Shown here in pieces: positions 22,640-33,892 of a DNA stretch of 64,000 bases. The DNA is from Amblyomma americanum (Eukaryota; Arthropoda; Arachnida; Ixodida; Ixodidae). Location of the stretch: assembly GCF_052857255.1 (NCBI RefSeq), contig NC_135502.1, positions 154,614,599 to 154,678,598 of the forward strand. The letters run 5' to 3'. The notes under the pieces were generated by a model, which was given only the letters and a program-made list of their open reading frames with translations, had not been told where the DNA came from and ran no database searches. Made by a program: the position numbers and the translations under genes. Position 1 is the stretch's first letter; each line of letters begins with the position of its first letter.

Positions 22640-23837
22640 GAGAACTATTGCATGCCTTCGAAGAAAATTATCGCCATGCTCTTGCACCGTGATCTCACAG
22701 TATCTCGACGCTGGAAAGAAAATGAAAGATGTATTGAGGATCGTAAATACGATCGTCGCAAAAAAAAGATGAAAACTATTAAATAGCACAGTGAATGTTG
22801 TGCCGCACAGTGAGTAGCAAGATGCTCGCAAAGAATTGAAAAATTTATATAATATGCATAGTAGGAACAGATCTATTACTTCTAAAATATCGAACCGAAT
22901 TCACCAAATTTTCCTCTCGCCAAATAGGCAAGGTCTAATTCTAATTTGCCGTATCACACCCTGAAATGTACATAAATAAAACTCACTGATTGAGATAAAT
23001 ATATTGCTTATTAAACTTGTTATTATGTAGGATCAAAATTACAGGCCTAAATTATGGGCTTGTCTCTTACGTTTTTTTCATGTAATGCTATCGCAGAGTT
23101 GGTAGCATCTCCCCCTAGACATCAAAACAATTTTTAACAAAGTTTTTCTTTGTGGAATAAATGATTCCATGCAAACACAGCTTGCACAATTTTGTGAAAT
23201 GCGCTGAACTCAGGAGATTGAGGACTCCTCTATTTTGGAAAAAAGAGCGGTTTATCTATATCGCTTTGCCTGCATGTAACAAGGAAGTCATAACTCTGAC
23301 TTTAAAACCCCAAGAAAGCACTCTTGTGATAGTTCAGATGTTATTATTTCCGAGGCGACTTAGGGTAAACATTGTTCAAAATGGTAATTACGTATTTTCT
23401 GGTCCGTGTTGAAGTGGCAAAGCAAAACAGAAACGGTACGGAAATATATTACTAGTACCCTGACAGGCCTAACGCAGTGGAAGAGTGAGCGGTTCTGCAC
23501 GAAGCTCGTCAAGTGGAAGCTCGTCAAGGGGGCTCGAATCTCGTCAAGTGGAAACTTTCACTTTTTCTTCGAGCCCTCCTCGTCCTCCGTTAATCTTTTT
23601 CTGAGGAAAAAATAAATATTGATTGATTGATACTTATCTTGCACAAACAATAGACGACCAAGGTCCTTATAAACGCCACATGAGATGGGCCACACGAAAC
23701 ACTACATCGCTCATGAAAAAGCGGTACACTTGGTAAATTCATTTCAGGAATGAAGAAAAATAAAGTTCTCACTATTTTGACGGCATTCTTTTGCTCACGG
23801 CGTCAAGCGAGACCTTTTTCAATAGAGTACACACGGA
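22640..23837. repeat. Dispersed repeat segment C, copy 1
   Basis: Blocks here recur in order at 25410-26240. Examples are a CACAGTGAAT(G/T)TTGTG block, a GG(A/C)GCGGAAAT-like block, and TTGCACAAACAATAGACGA against TCGCACAAATGATCGACGA. Others are an ACATGAGNNGGNCCACACGA block and GGCGTCAAGCGAGACCTTTT against GACGTCAAGCTAGAGATTTT. No coding potential is evident. The minisatellite array follows at once. Confidence 0.6.
23497..23633 (+). mobile_element. Short retroposon with (TTGA)n tail inside segment C
   Basis: Segment C copy 2 reads GTTTCTGATATTCGTCTCGCAC without interruption near 26009. Copy 1 has about 137 extra bases at the matching point, ending AAATAAATATTGATTGATTGA at 23633. The insertion begins with a duplicated AGTGGAAGCTCGTCAA motif. 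The AATAAA-like signal and tetranucleotide tail mark a 3' end of a LINE or SINE. Confidence 0.6.
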
Positions 23838-24504
23838 CCCAAGAAGCACAAAAACACGGCCCGACAGTGGCACAGAAGTTGGGGAAATTGGCATCAATAT
23901 TGGTCCTACATAGGCTTCTGTTTCATCCGAGACTTTTTCCAACAGTGGCCCATCATTCAAGTCAGGATAGGACCTAGGATCAGCCAGTCTAACTATCAGC
24001 AGTGGCACACAGTCCACGCCCGGGCATGGCCTATGGTCAGCCAGTTTGCAAACGATGGCCCCTCGTTCGCGCCAAGACTAAGCCCATATGCAGCCAATCT
24101 ATGCACAATGTCCCGACATACGCGCCAAGACTATGCCCATATTCAGCCAGTCTATTAATATTGGCCCGACATTCGCACCGGCACTGTGCCTATATTCAGC
24201 GCGCCTATATATAATGGCCTCATGTGTTGGCAAGGGCTATGAACATGTTCAACAAGTCCATGAATAATAGCCCGGCGTTTGCGCTTGGACTATGCCCATG
24301 TCTAGTTTATCCACTCTGTATCAACATTCGTAATTGGTTGTCAATATAATTTACAGATGGAGTAAAGGTGTCAAAAGTTCTTCCTCCCAAGCAGCACAGG
24401 TCATCGGCCCAATATTGCAACAGGTTGGTCCCATCCTGGTCTTTTGTAGCGCCAGCTTTGCCAATACAGTTCCAATGTCAGGCCAATTACGTGTGCTGCT
24501 TGGG
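23838..24504. repeat. ~60-bp minisatellite array bounded by inverted CCCAAG ends
   Basis: About seven degenerate units run from 23860 to 24320 with the consensus blocks AATGGCCCGACATTCGCAC, AAGACTATGCCCATATTCA and GCCAGTCTAT. The block starts CCCAAGAAGCAC at 23838 and ends GTGCTGCTTGGG at 24493-24504, an inverted match. An inner inverted pair CCCAAGCAGCACAGGT (24386-24401) and ACGTGTGCTGCTTGGG (24489-24504) forms a 119-bp foldback. No coding content. Confidence 0.6.
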
Positions 24505-25409
24505 CTTCTTCGCACCTCGTTTGCTTCGAGGTGTTCGGTTATTTGGCGTTGGACGTCTAGCCGACAGCCAGACGATGGACGATCGATGGCACAAGCCAAT
24601 TCAAGAAGCCGGAAATTTATAACACTTGAAAGGCAGTACAGAAACACCTATGCACTAAAGAAACAGGAGCTATGCACTTAGCTACCAAAGCTCTCTCAAA
24701 GTAAAGCTCGTGCTCCAAGCTCGCTCTTCACGGCTAGCTGAAAGCCAAGACCTGTCTACTTTGCTGCGGGAAGCCTGAGGAAAAACCAGAAAACATGAAG
24801 GAACGCTCTCCTAAATAGCTTTGTTCGAATGTTCCAGGAACGGGCGACGCCACTGGGACACAGAAAAAGCGTCGCGGCAAGCGTTAAACTAAGTCTCCCT
24901 CCCCTCCCTCCCTGTCTTCTCGAGAGCGCTAGAACTTCCAAGAACATAAGTCCGCGAGTGCCCAGCCTTGCCAAGGTCGTGGGTGGAGGAGGTCCTAGGC
25001 CCTGGGCTGGGATGGGCTTGCAGCCGCGCGCGCCTTAAGAAATGCTCAGGAGATTTCTTTTTCTATTTTTGGTGCGCGCGCTGGCATCAACTCGCGCTCA
25101 CTACAGCGGCTTACAGGTGGGTTATAAATATGAAAGTCAGTTGAAAAGTGGGCGTGACGGAGGTCCTCCTACTTTTATTCCTCAAGCGTTGCTGAGTATT
25201 CTGCAATTTCGTTTTGGCTACAACAGCCAATCTTTCAGGCAAGACTGTAAGCAGCCTTTTGATGTTCGTTGATTCGCCAACAACACTATACACTTCCTAT
25301 TCTTGTTTTCTACCAGCTGGAGCTTGTATATGTAACCTTTTGCATAAACGCCATTAAAGCCATAAAAGATGCACTGTGGATGGAGCCACTGAACTGATGA
25401 GTCATATCA
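24505..25409. other. Stretch without recognisable gene
   Basis: A GC-rich, pyrimidine-rich stretch near 24880-25040 has short ORFs of no recognisable family. A small palindrome CCTCGTTTGCTTCGAGG lies near 24513. Nothing else. Confidence 0.4.
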
Positions 25410-26240
25410 GGACTGTCCGTTATGCTCTTATTGTTGGAGAACTTTTTCACTGCCTTGAAAAAAATTCCTTGCCAGGCTCTTCCACCCTGTCCGCACACCC
25501 TACATCGAAGCTCCAAAAAGATGCACGATGTAATCATCTCTATAAATACGATCTCCACAGGAACAAAACAAAAACTAAAATATGTTTCGTTATGCTCCTT
25601 TTGTAAAAGAAGTTTTGCACTGCCCTGAAACAAATATCTTGCCAAGCTCTTCCACGATGACTGCACTCTACATCGAAGCTGCAAAGAGATGCACGATGTG
25701 ATAAATCACTCAAAATGCGACCTTCGCTGGAAAAATACAAAAACTAAAATAACACAGTGAATTTTGTGGCACACATTGGGCGAGACACTGTTCGCCACAC
25801 TAGAGTAACATGGGAGACGGAAATCTTACATGAAAGAACTACGAAATCGCTCTTCTTATAATCTATGGGTGATTAATTCAGAGTCAAAATGATGTAAAAG
25901 TCTCTGTAATCAGGAATCCCGCATTTTCCGGTACGCCTGCAAGTGGCCAAAACAAAAAGACACGGCGCGGAAATAATGCACATGCCCTGAGAGACCTGCA
26001 GCAGTGGAAGAATAAGCGTTTCTGATATTCGTCTCGCACAAATGATCGACGATTAATGTTTTCACGAACGCAACATGAGTCGGTCCACACGATGCTGCAC
26101 CTCGCTGATTGAAACGGTAGTCAGCTTCCGGTAAATGAATTTAATCAAAGGATGAATAAATTATGTCCTCACAATTCTGGTGTCACTCTTTGCGCACGAC
26201 GTCAAGCTAGAGATTTTGCAATGAGACTTGGCCCACAGAA
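25410..26240. repeat. Dispersed repeat segment C, copy 2, with internal 170-bp tandem duplication
   Basis: Order and sequence match 22640-23837 but without the TTGA-tailed insertion. Its left part is duplicated in tandem: units begin with CGTTATGCTC at about 25418 and 25588. Both contain a CTACATCGAAGCT block, AAAGATGCACGATGT or AGAGATGCACGATGT, and an AAAAACTAAAAT block. The minisatellite that follows copy 1 is reduced here to a short remnant near 26225-26245. Confidence 0.6.
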
Positions 26241-26249
26241 GTCGTCCTG

Positions 26250-26660
26250 ATGCTTAGTAACTTTGTCTTTCCCTGCTAAAGAAGAAAAGGTTGGCGCTTA
26301 GTTAGAGCAGCAATTATTCCTAAAACCATATTCATTTCCAAATGCTTTCCAAAATAAAAGTACGGTGGTACTCACAAATAGAATATTGCACACCATGTTA
26401 CTGAATTCGGTTATAGTTCTCAAAACGTATCAGATGCAGATTTTCGCATGCGAAGGCTGCGAACGGCGCCAGCTTGAGCATGCATGCTTCCTCGGCGCGC
26501 TCGTTCTGCGGCTTTTGAAGGCCTGGCTGGCCACAGGCGATACTCGTTGACGGAGTCTCGTCGAGAGGAAGAAACGACGATGCGAAGGGTTTGTTCCATT
26601 TTTCGGAGAAGTTATTGTAGCGGGACAAAGAGTAGACGGAAAAGGAGTAGCAGAAAATCT
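26250..26660. repeat. Dispersed repeat segment D, copy A
   Basis: GATGCTTAGTAACTTTG, GCTTAGTTAGAGCAGCAATTA and GGTGGTACTCAC correspond in order to GATGCTTTGTGTTGCTTG, ACTTAGTTAAAGGACCTATTA and GGTGTTACTCAT at 39370-39530. The match continues to a GACGACGAAG / ACGACGATGCGAAG block. It ends where gypsy B gag begins. Non-coding as far as I can see. Confidence 0.55.
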
Positions 26661-28076
26661 AAAGAGGGTCGGTATGTCAGTACGTTCAACCCGTGGGATG
26701 ACTCCCACAAGCTGATGAATGTCGTCTTCTACTTGACTGACGTCGCAAAGACCTGGTTTCTTAATCACGAAGACGACATATCCGACTGGCCTACATTCGC
26801 ACAGCAGCTGCGGCAAATTTTTGGCAAGCCGACAGGCCGCTCTGGGCTAGCCAGGAAGCTCGCCGCGCGTTTGCAGCAGCCTGGGGTGTCCTACACTTCT
26901 TAATGGAGGACGTTCTTTCTCTTTGCCGCGGCGTCAGTGCTGACCTTCCTCAGTTGGAGTGCGTCCACCACATTCTTAAGGGTATCGGAATCGTCGCTAT
27001 CAACGCATTGGTAGCCCAGATCCCCTCCAGCGTATCTGCCATTACCACCACATGCCAGCGCCTGGACGAGCTGCAGTCATGCCGCCTTCAGCCAGACCCG
27101 AGTGATGGAAGCGTCATCGTCGATGTGAACCTGCGTTTCGTCATCCGTGCCCTGATACGCGAGGAACTCTACTGGGATCCCACCGCTTCGCCATTCCCAA
27201 TTTGAAAATCCTGCCTGCTACGCCTGATTTGCGCAGCGTCATCAAAGATGAGGTAGCCGGTTTCACCTTCGCAGTGGCCTCTGCAACCCTTCACGCACCT
27301 TCTAGGCCGCCTACCTATGCTAACGTTGCCTTGAGGCCACGCGCTCTGGTCCCTCCGTCTTGTCCAACGCCTGTCCGTGGTCACGTGGTTGCCATGGCTC
27401 TTTATCCCACAGCATCACCTCATGATCCAGCCCGGCGTACTTTCCGCCCTGTCTGCTTCTACTGCGGGATCCGCTGTCATGTTTCTCGAGTCTGCCGCAG
27501 GCGAATGCCGCAGGCGAATGCAAGAGGGACGGCGCGGTTATGCTTCCTTCGAACGTGCACGTGTGCGCCAGCCTAATACTTCTGCCATGTCTTTCTCCAA
27601 ATATTCCCGTCGCTCTCCCTTTCCTCCATACTCCCAGGTTGTTACACTGCCTTCTCGTTTTAATCGCAGCCGCTCCCCTTCATCTCTCCCCTTTATCACC
27701 TCTTCGTCCCGCCTCGCAGCCCTTCGCTCCTATCCCGCAAAACTAAACGAAGCAGTTTTTGGAGGGAAAGCTGCTTGCCGTACGAACTGTCAAATTCCTC
27801 CTGACCACCCGATGAATATGTTAACAGTGTGTGTCGAAGGGGTGTGGACTCAAGTTCTCATCGACACGGGCGCCTTTTTTTCCGTTCTTCACCTTGCCCT
27901 GTGTTACCTCCTGCGTAGTCACAATTCAATACACCGGGTCGCCTCTCCCTGGAGCCAACGGCACTCTCATACACCGAGCTGGCCAATGCACTGCGCGCGT
28001 TTTCACTGATAACCAGCGCTATCATACTGAATTTGTTCTGCTCTCATCCTGCGGCTATTCGCTAATCCTGGGCTGC
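26661..28076 (+). pseudogene. Ty3/gypsy element B: gag and protease
   Basis: Capsid-type gag (NPWDDSHKLMNVVFYLTD, then WPTFAQQLRQIFGKP) is interrupted by a stop at 26901-26903. It continues as LPQLECVHHILKGIG and to a nucleocapsid knuckle CFYCGIRCHVSRVC at 27454-27496. That keeps C-X2-C-X4-H-X4-C, although the usual Gly before His is Cys. A basic linker leads to protease with VLIDTGAFFSVL (DTGA at 27863-27874). The protease tail SCGYSLILG is cut at 28076 by a solo LTR and resumes after 28911. No LTR of B itself is found, and its 5' end abuts segment D. Relic: at least three frame changes. Confidence 0.85.
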
Positions 28077-28911
28077 TGTCGCGGATCTCTCCGGAGAAAA
28101 CTCGGACCGAAAGAATGGACTAGGCGACGGGTGTACCCACACAAACGCACATTTAATACACCCTACGTGGCACACACACCAGAACACGAAACTAAGAAAA
28201 CTAAAACAAAGCACAAAGGCTATAAATACACATGACCCGGGAACACTGCTACTAGCGTCTACTACTAGTGTTCTACTACTAGCGGTCGGCGTTCGTCCTC
28301 ACGGCTGGTTCGGTGTGGCTGCGGCGTTGTATGCATCCAGTAGGCGGCGTCGAGGCGGCGTCCGCATGCTTGGGCTGGCGTCGCTGACTGCGTCGTACAA
28401 GCTCCCGGTCCAAGTGCCCGTGGAGGTGATTCCGGTGTTGTTGGCGTTGGGAGCACAACCCGGATGGGTGGCAACAGCGCTGGAGACACCCCTGGCTGTA
28501 GCAGGTGGTAACGTCCTCTGTTGACTCCCCGGAACGGGCTCAGGCACGGCAGGTAGTCCACGATGCGATGTCGTAGAACGCGAGATCTCCGGAGCAGTAG
28601 CCGGCGTCGCTTTCTTCTAGCCAAAGTGGCCCTGACCCGCCGGAGCCTCCGCTTCTATGCTGTTCCCCCCTGTACCTCGCTCTCACTCTCCCATTTATAG
28701 CCTCAGTTTTAGTCCACGTAAGCCTTGTCGTTGTCTTCTCTTCTCCACTAATCATCTCTCTCCACCTCACCGAATGCTTCTCCACCAATCATCTCTCTCC
28801 ACCTCAACGAATGCTTCTTATTCCTCTTCTTTATTCTTCGGTTAATTCGCGACGTCTCCTTCACACCTTTTTTGCTTTAAAATTTAATTCAGGCTCCTAA
28901 TATATGTGACA
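28077..28911 (-). mobile_element. Solo LTR (same family as element D) inside gypsy B protease
   Basis: The 835-bp copy runs from TGTCGCGGAT at 28077 to TATATGTGACA at 28911. On the minus strand it starts TGTCACATATATTAGGAG and ends in CGCGACA. It aligns along its whole length with the LTRs at 33893-34618 and 38280-39142, including the minus-strand TATAAAT box and ATTAAA poly(A) signal. Flanks GCTGC and GCTAG suggest a decayed 5-bp duplication of GCTGG, which lies in the codons for the LGW motif that ends gypsy proteases. Recombination between two LTRs would have removed the internal part. Confidence 0.85.
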
Positions 28912-30200
28912 GCTAGGAATTTTTGTCGTCGGTCTCTGCCCTCTCTTCTTGAAACGGACGCCTCATTCACATAGCAGATCCCGACTGGACATCCTTGTCT
29001 GACCGTTCACCACCGCGTGTGCTCACTGCTGTCGACTTGGCTCTGCCTCCTGGCTGTGAACAGCTCATCATTGCCCCTTTAGGCTACGCTTTCAACAGTG
29101 ATGCGTTAGTGATGCCTGGGCCACTCTGGACCTCCCAAGGGTTCGCTATTGCCTCTTACTTCACAGGCTTCGTCCGCGGTTGCGCAGTTGTCACGGCGCT
29201 CAAGTCTACATGCCAGTTCATGTTACTAGCGCACGGCGCTACTATTGGTTTCCTTGTTTGAGGGTGAGCCTGTCCCTCTCGACACCTACCCGATTTCATG
29301 TGCTGTGCTACCAGCGGATACTCTCGCTCCGTGTTTTTTCCTCTGCGCTCGCGGTTGCTTTCATTCCTGACCTTACGTCTGATCAGTCGGCAACCTTAAT
29401 AGAAGTTCTTATGACCCACCAGAACTCATTTGATGCGTGCATGTCCGCTTTAGGCCAAACTTCTGTAACGTCCCATCGCATAGAGACGGATGGCGCAGCT
29501 CTGGTACGGCGACGTGCGCATAGCGTTTCCGCATCTGAGCTAGCGCACGATGATAGAGGACCAGGTTGCAGACATGCTTTCGCGCCATATCATTCGACCG
29601 CCTACAAGCTCCTGGTCATCACTTATCATTCTTGTCCGTAAAAACGATGGGTCAATTCGTTTCTACGTGGATTACTGTGCCCTTAATAAGATAACCTGTA
29701 AAGATGTCTACCCGCTGCCTCGCATCAATGACGCGTTGGACTGCCTCCAAGGCACTGATTACTTCTCAAGCCTCGACCTCCGCACGGAATATTGGCAAAA
29801 CCCCAATCACGAATCAGACAAGAGAAGGCCACCTTTGTTACCCCCGACGGTTTTTACTAATTCATTGCACAGTGCCTTTCGGACTGTGCAATTTCCCGGC
29901 CACATTTGAGCGCATGACAGACCGTGCCACGAGGCAATAAATGGAAGACCTGCTTTTGTTATCCAAATGATTTTAAAATCTTTTCGTCCCACTTCTCCCC
30001 GCACTTGCACCGTCTCTACGAAGTTCTCAAATGGCTTACGAAATCCGGTCTTCAATTAAATACCAAGAAGTGCCACTTCCCCAGTAAGACCATCAAAGTA
30101 CTCTGCCACGTCGTTAGTAAGGCCAGAATCCGACAAGATCCTGAAAAATTCCAGCTGTCCTCAATTTTCGTTGCCTCCAACGCCTGAAAGAACTTCGAAG
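28912..30200 (+). pseudogene. Ty3/gypsy element B: linker and reverse transcriptase
   Basis: The linker with TAVDLALPPGCEQLI leads to RT: SSWSSLIILVRKNDGSIRF, YFSSLDLRTEYWQ with the first catalytic Asp, FGLCNFPATFERMTD in another frame, and a catalytic box reading YPND instead of YLDD near 29957. The thumb region reads GLQLNTKKCHFPSKTIKVL. At least four frame changes and the altered box make it inactive. Confidence 0.85.
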
Positions 30201-30775
30201 CTTCCTGCGCATAGCGCCCTACTTCCACCGTTTTATCCATAATTTCCGATTATAGCGTCTCCGCTCCACATACCATTGACTTCTGAGGCGCTTTATTTGT
30301 GGCCCAATGAGTGCTAAGACTCCTTTCACTCCCTCAAGCAGGCGCTCAATTCAACGCCTGTGCTTCGCCATTTTGATGAGGCTGCGCCGAGCATTCTTCA
30401 TACCGAAGCCAGTGAACAAGGCCTTGGCGCTGTTCTCTCACAACGCAACGACACATCCCAAGAGTAGATCGTTGCATACGCCAGCCGTTCTCGTGCTGCT
30501 GCTAAGCGTAACTACACTATAACAGAGTAAGAATGCCTCCCGTTGTTTTGGCTATCCAGACATTTCGTCCCTACTTGTATGGCTGCCGCTTCACCATTGT
30601 CATCGATCATCACGCGCTCTGTTGGCTGTCGATATTGAATAACTTGACCGGCCGTTTGGGTCGCTGGGTGCTTCGTCTACAGAAGTAGACCTTCACTATC
30701 ACGTACAAATCCAGGAGAAAACACCTCGACGCTGACGCCCTCTCTCGTTGCCATTTGCGTGATTCCCAGATCCTA
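30201..30775 (+). pseudogene. Ty3/gypsy element B: RNase H
   Basis: Scattered frames give [20 protein letters not shown], then LGRWVLRLQ, then HLDADALSR, the usual tail of a gypsy RNase H before the integrase tether. The first third (around 30250-30500) is badly frameshifted. Confidence 0.75.
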
Positions 30776-32300
30776 TACTCACGCTGCGGCGTCAACAACG
30801 TGCTCTACACATCAATCATCCGAGCACTCACTCGACGTCCATGCTAATTTCCTCTCCAATCAGCTGGCTGATCCCTACTGCCGCACAATTATTGCCCGTC
30901 TTTGGGATCACTCAGCGGCACCCAACAGTCGCTCACGCCGGCAGCTTCGGCAGTTCATATTTCAGCACGGAATACTCTACCGCAACACCTACCACACTAC
31001 AGGTCACCGGGGGGTTCCCGTTGTACCTCGCTCCCTTCGTCATCAAGTTTTGGAGGCTTGCAACGACGACGCCTATGCCGGTCGTCATTTAGGTCACCTG
31101 AAGACGTATGACTGTATCAAGAGCTGCTACTTCTGGCCTGGGATCTCTAATAGCGCCTCCAAATACATATCTTCCTGCGTGTCTTGTCAGCGTCGCAATC
31201 GTTCATCCTCTGCTCCTGCCGGCCCTCTGCAGCCTTCCTTGCCCATCCGTGCCTTTTTACACCATTGCAATCGACTTGTTTGGTTCCCTTCCCCTTACGC
31301 AAGCCAACAACGGTTGTGTTGTCACTGCCATTGACCGCCTGACGCGGTATGCTGAAACAGCCCCGCTTCACTCCGGTGCCGCTTCTGAAGTCACCGAGTT
31401 TTTCTTGTTGCGCCGTGGCGCTCCTCGTATCCTGATTAGCGACCGTGGGAAGACATTTTTGTCCCACATGCTTGAAGAAGTCCTCCGCGCCACCAAAATT
31501 GTTCACAAGACTTCTAGCTATCATCCTCAAACGAACGGTCTCATCGAGTGCTTTCAACGTAGATTGTGGGACATGATATCTATGTACCGTCTTTTTCAAA
31601 AGTAACCGAGCACCAGGGTGTTCATTCTTAGCCATCTAGCGGCGCACTTGGGGCAACTCTTAAGCTGTCAATATGGGTGAGGTAAGAAGACCGTTTGACC
31701 TCACCTGTCCATACATTTCGGTTTGTAGGGACACCATATCAGCTCTACTACAAGGCTAAGAAGCGAAACCCCGCTGCTCGGTTACTTTTTACAAAGGGGG
31801 TACATTCGGCCTGACCATAAGAACTGGGACAACATTATGCCCTTCGTCACATTTGCCTACAATTCGGCAGTTGAGCGCACCACTGGCGCCCTTTCATCTT
31901 GGTTTAAGGCAGTGTTTCATCCTCATTCTATGATACCGCCTTCTTAATTGTGTCCGCATTTCCACCGGCATCTGTGGGTGGAAAGTTCTCTTCTGGGGTG
32001 GCCCATACCCGCCACCGAAGCCGCTCAGGAAGACCGCGAACGCCGCTATGACCTGCATCACCATATTGTCTCCTTTCGACCCGGCGATGAGCCTCTCCTC
32101 TGGATACCGGTACGCACGCCTGGATTGTGCGAAAAGTTTCTACAGCGCTACATCGGACCTTATACTGCAGTCCAGCAAACATCTCCCGTCAACTACGCCG
32201 GTGTTCCCTCGCACCTTGTCATCGACCACCGTCAACTCTATCAACTGGTTGCTCTCGTATCGCGCATGAAGCTCAACACCCGTCGCCCCTCTTCTATTTA
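30776..32300 (+). pseudogene. Ty3/gypsy element B: integrase
   Basis: The zinc-binding region is intact (RHLGHLKTYDCIK with H-X3-H, then CVSC). A one-frame shift near 31240 leads into the core, with AIDLFGSLP, LISDRGKTF and HPQTNGLIECFQ, so all three catalytic acidic residues are present. The core is split by a 212-bp MITE at 31588-31799. It continues with IRPDHKNWDNIMPFVTFAYN and ends in the GPYTAVQQTSPVNY C-terminal motif and a basic tail. It would join cDNA to host DNA. Stops near 31946 and elsewhere disable it. Confidence 0.88.
31588..31799. mobile_element. ~212-bp MITE in gypsy B integrase
   Basis: Terminal inverted repeats of about 58 bp have identical cores AAAGTAACCGAGCA near 31600 and TGCTCGGTTACTTT near 31785. 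Outer ends are CGTCTTTTTC and, reversed, CCCCTTTGTA. GTAC flanks it at 31584-31587 and 31800-31803. Removing it with one GTAC restores the integrase frame (SMY then IRPD). It has no coding capacity. A TA-containing target could point to the Tc1/mariner or a related superfamily, but that is inference. Confidence 0.8.
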
Positions 32301-33654
32301 ATCCGCGGCCAGGGTGGCCGCTTTTCTGCCGTGGGAATATTTGCGTGAGCGCTATGCGCGAACTTCCAATTCTTTCATCTGTTTATTCTCATCATCGTCA
32401 TAGCTTGGCTGGGCTCTGGGGATCGCGCGCTGAGTGCCTGGCTGTTCCCTAATATAGAGGCCTATGCAAGCAGTGGATCACAATTTTTTTAAATATCGCC
32501 ATTTTCTTTCTAGTCTACTGCCTCCTCACGCTTTTTTTTTGTGCAGCAAGTTGTTCACTTCTGATCCTGTTTATTTGCGGTAAAACCTAAATCCCGCTTT
32601 ATTCAGATCGTTTCTTCTATCCAAGTGCGCCTTGTTAAATTGTAGTAACGCAAATACCTAATTTATTTCTTTTTAGAGTGAGAATCCTGTGGAAGAGGGA
32701 ATTTATGGTGACAAAGTTCGTCTCTGTGCATACCGAGAGCCGGAGATAAAAGCATATTTTGTAGCTTCTCAGGCTGTGAATAGCTCCCCGCAGCAATCTT
32801 ACGAAAAAATCTAGAAATTTGCAATGAACTACAGCTTGCTTCAAGTACCACCTTCGTATCAAATTTTTACTAGTATGGGATTAGGCTGCGGACTAGAAAT
32901 CGTAAAGTCTGCTGTTTCTTTCGACTGCCTTTTTTTTATACTATGCTATCCGAGCCGATACACATGAAAAATATCCTAGATGTGATGTTGGCCGCGTTTT
33001 TAGTTGTGCAAAGGTATTTGCATGCTAAAAGTTTAGAGTTCTAGTGCATCTAATTCTGAATGTCTGTGGGTAGAACAATAAATAAGCTGGAAGAAAAGCG
33101 GATAACACAAGGGTAGTTTTCAGCGTATCTGATGTTTGATTGTTAGTGGGTAGAAGCATTAAATAAGCTGAAATAAAAGCGCATAAGACTAGGACGGCTG
33201 ATATGTCGCGTTTACACAATTGCGCAGCAGTCCATCGCTAGAACTTTCTGGCGTATCGCGCTCATGTAAAAAAGAAAAATGTGCCAGGAAAATGCACGAA
33301 TCCTCAAGACAGGGGGCGGATCCACAAGTGCAAGTGGATTGCTTGCGTGAATAGAAAAAGGTATTGGTTGGGTCCCTGTCGGATGAGGATTCGAAGCAAG
33401 AATTTTTTTGCCGCTTACATCTAATACCATAATGACCAAACACGCTGCTTTTGAAAGTTGTTGACATGGGGAATTAATACGAGCTCTGCTCAGTTTTCGA
33501 TCACTTGGCGTTTACATGGTAGTTTTGAGTAAATTCCCGTCAATGTTTGATCCTGTTCATGACGCTAGGCATCTAATTTTAAGTAGCGAAAGAAGCGCAA
33601 ATAACAAGAACGAAATTGCTTGGCGATAACCTTCATTGAAAATAGCAGAGCCAT
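32301..33654. other. Stretch without recognisable gene
   Basis: It may include a 3' untranslated remnant of gypsy B just after 32300, but I find no LTR matching any other part of the window. Two ~60-bp AT-rich blocks near 33045-33180 resemble each other (GTGGGTAGAA... ATAAATAAGCTG... AAAAGCG), a weak tandem duplication. Confidence 0.45.
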
Positions 33655-33892
33655 GGGGGGAGTCTAACTAAGTGGCCTTGCGAATATAGGTAAGACAGTG
33701 AACTAGGGAAATCGCTGTAGGTGTGATGAAGTGGCATTGCTAATATGAGGGACGCAGCAAAAAGTAGGCCATCATTGCGCGGTGTATTGAATCAACATTG
33801 TCAATATGGGAGCTACAGTGCGCAAGTAGGGCCCTCATTGGAAATGCAGTGTATCGGCATTGCCAATTTCGGGGCTGCAGTGCACAAGTTAA
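33655..33892. repeat. Minisatellite array, left flank of gypsy D
   Basis: Three to four ~66-75-bp units contain GCATTGCCAATATGGGG-, GCAGTGCACAAGTAGGGCC- and ATCATTGG-like blocks. The same units continue at 39143-39340 on the other side of the gypsy insertion. Confidence 0.65.

Noticed and set aside
23838..24330. Possible CRISPR-like array
   Set aside because: Repeats are degenerate, contiguous ~60-bp units without unique spacers, in a eukaryotic transposon context.
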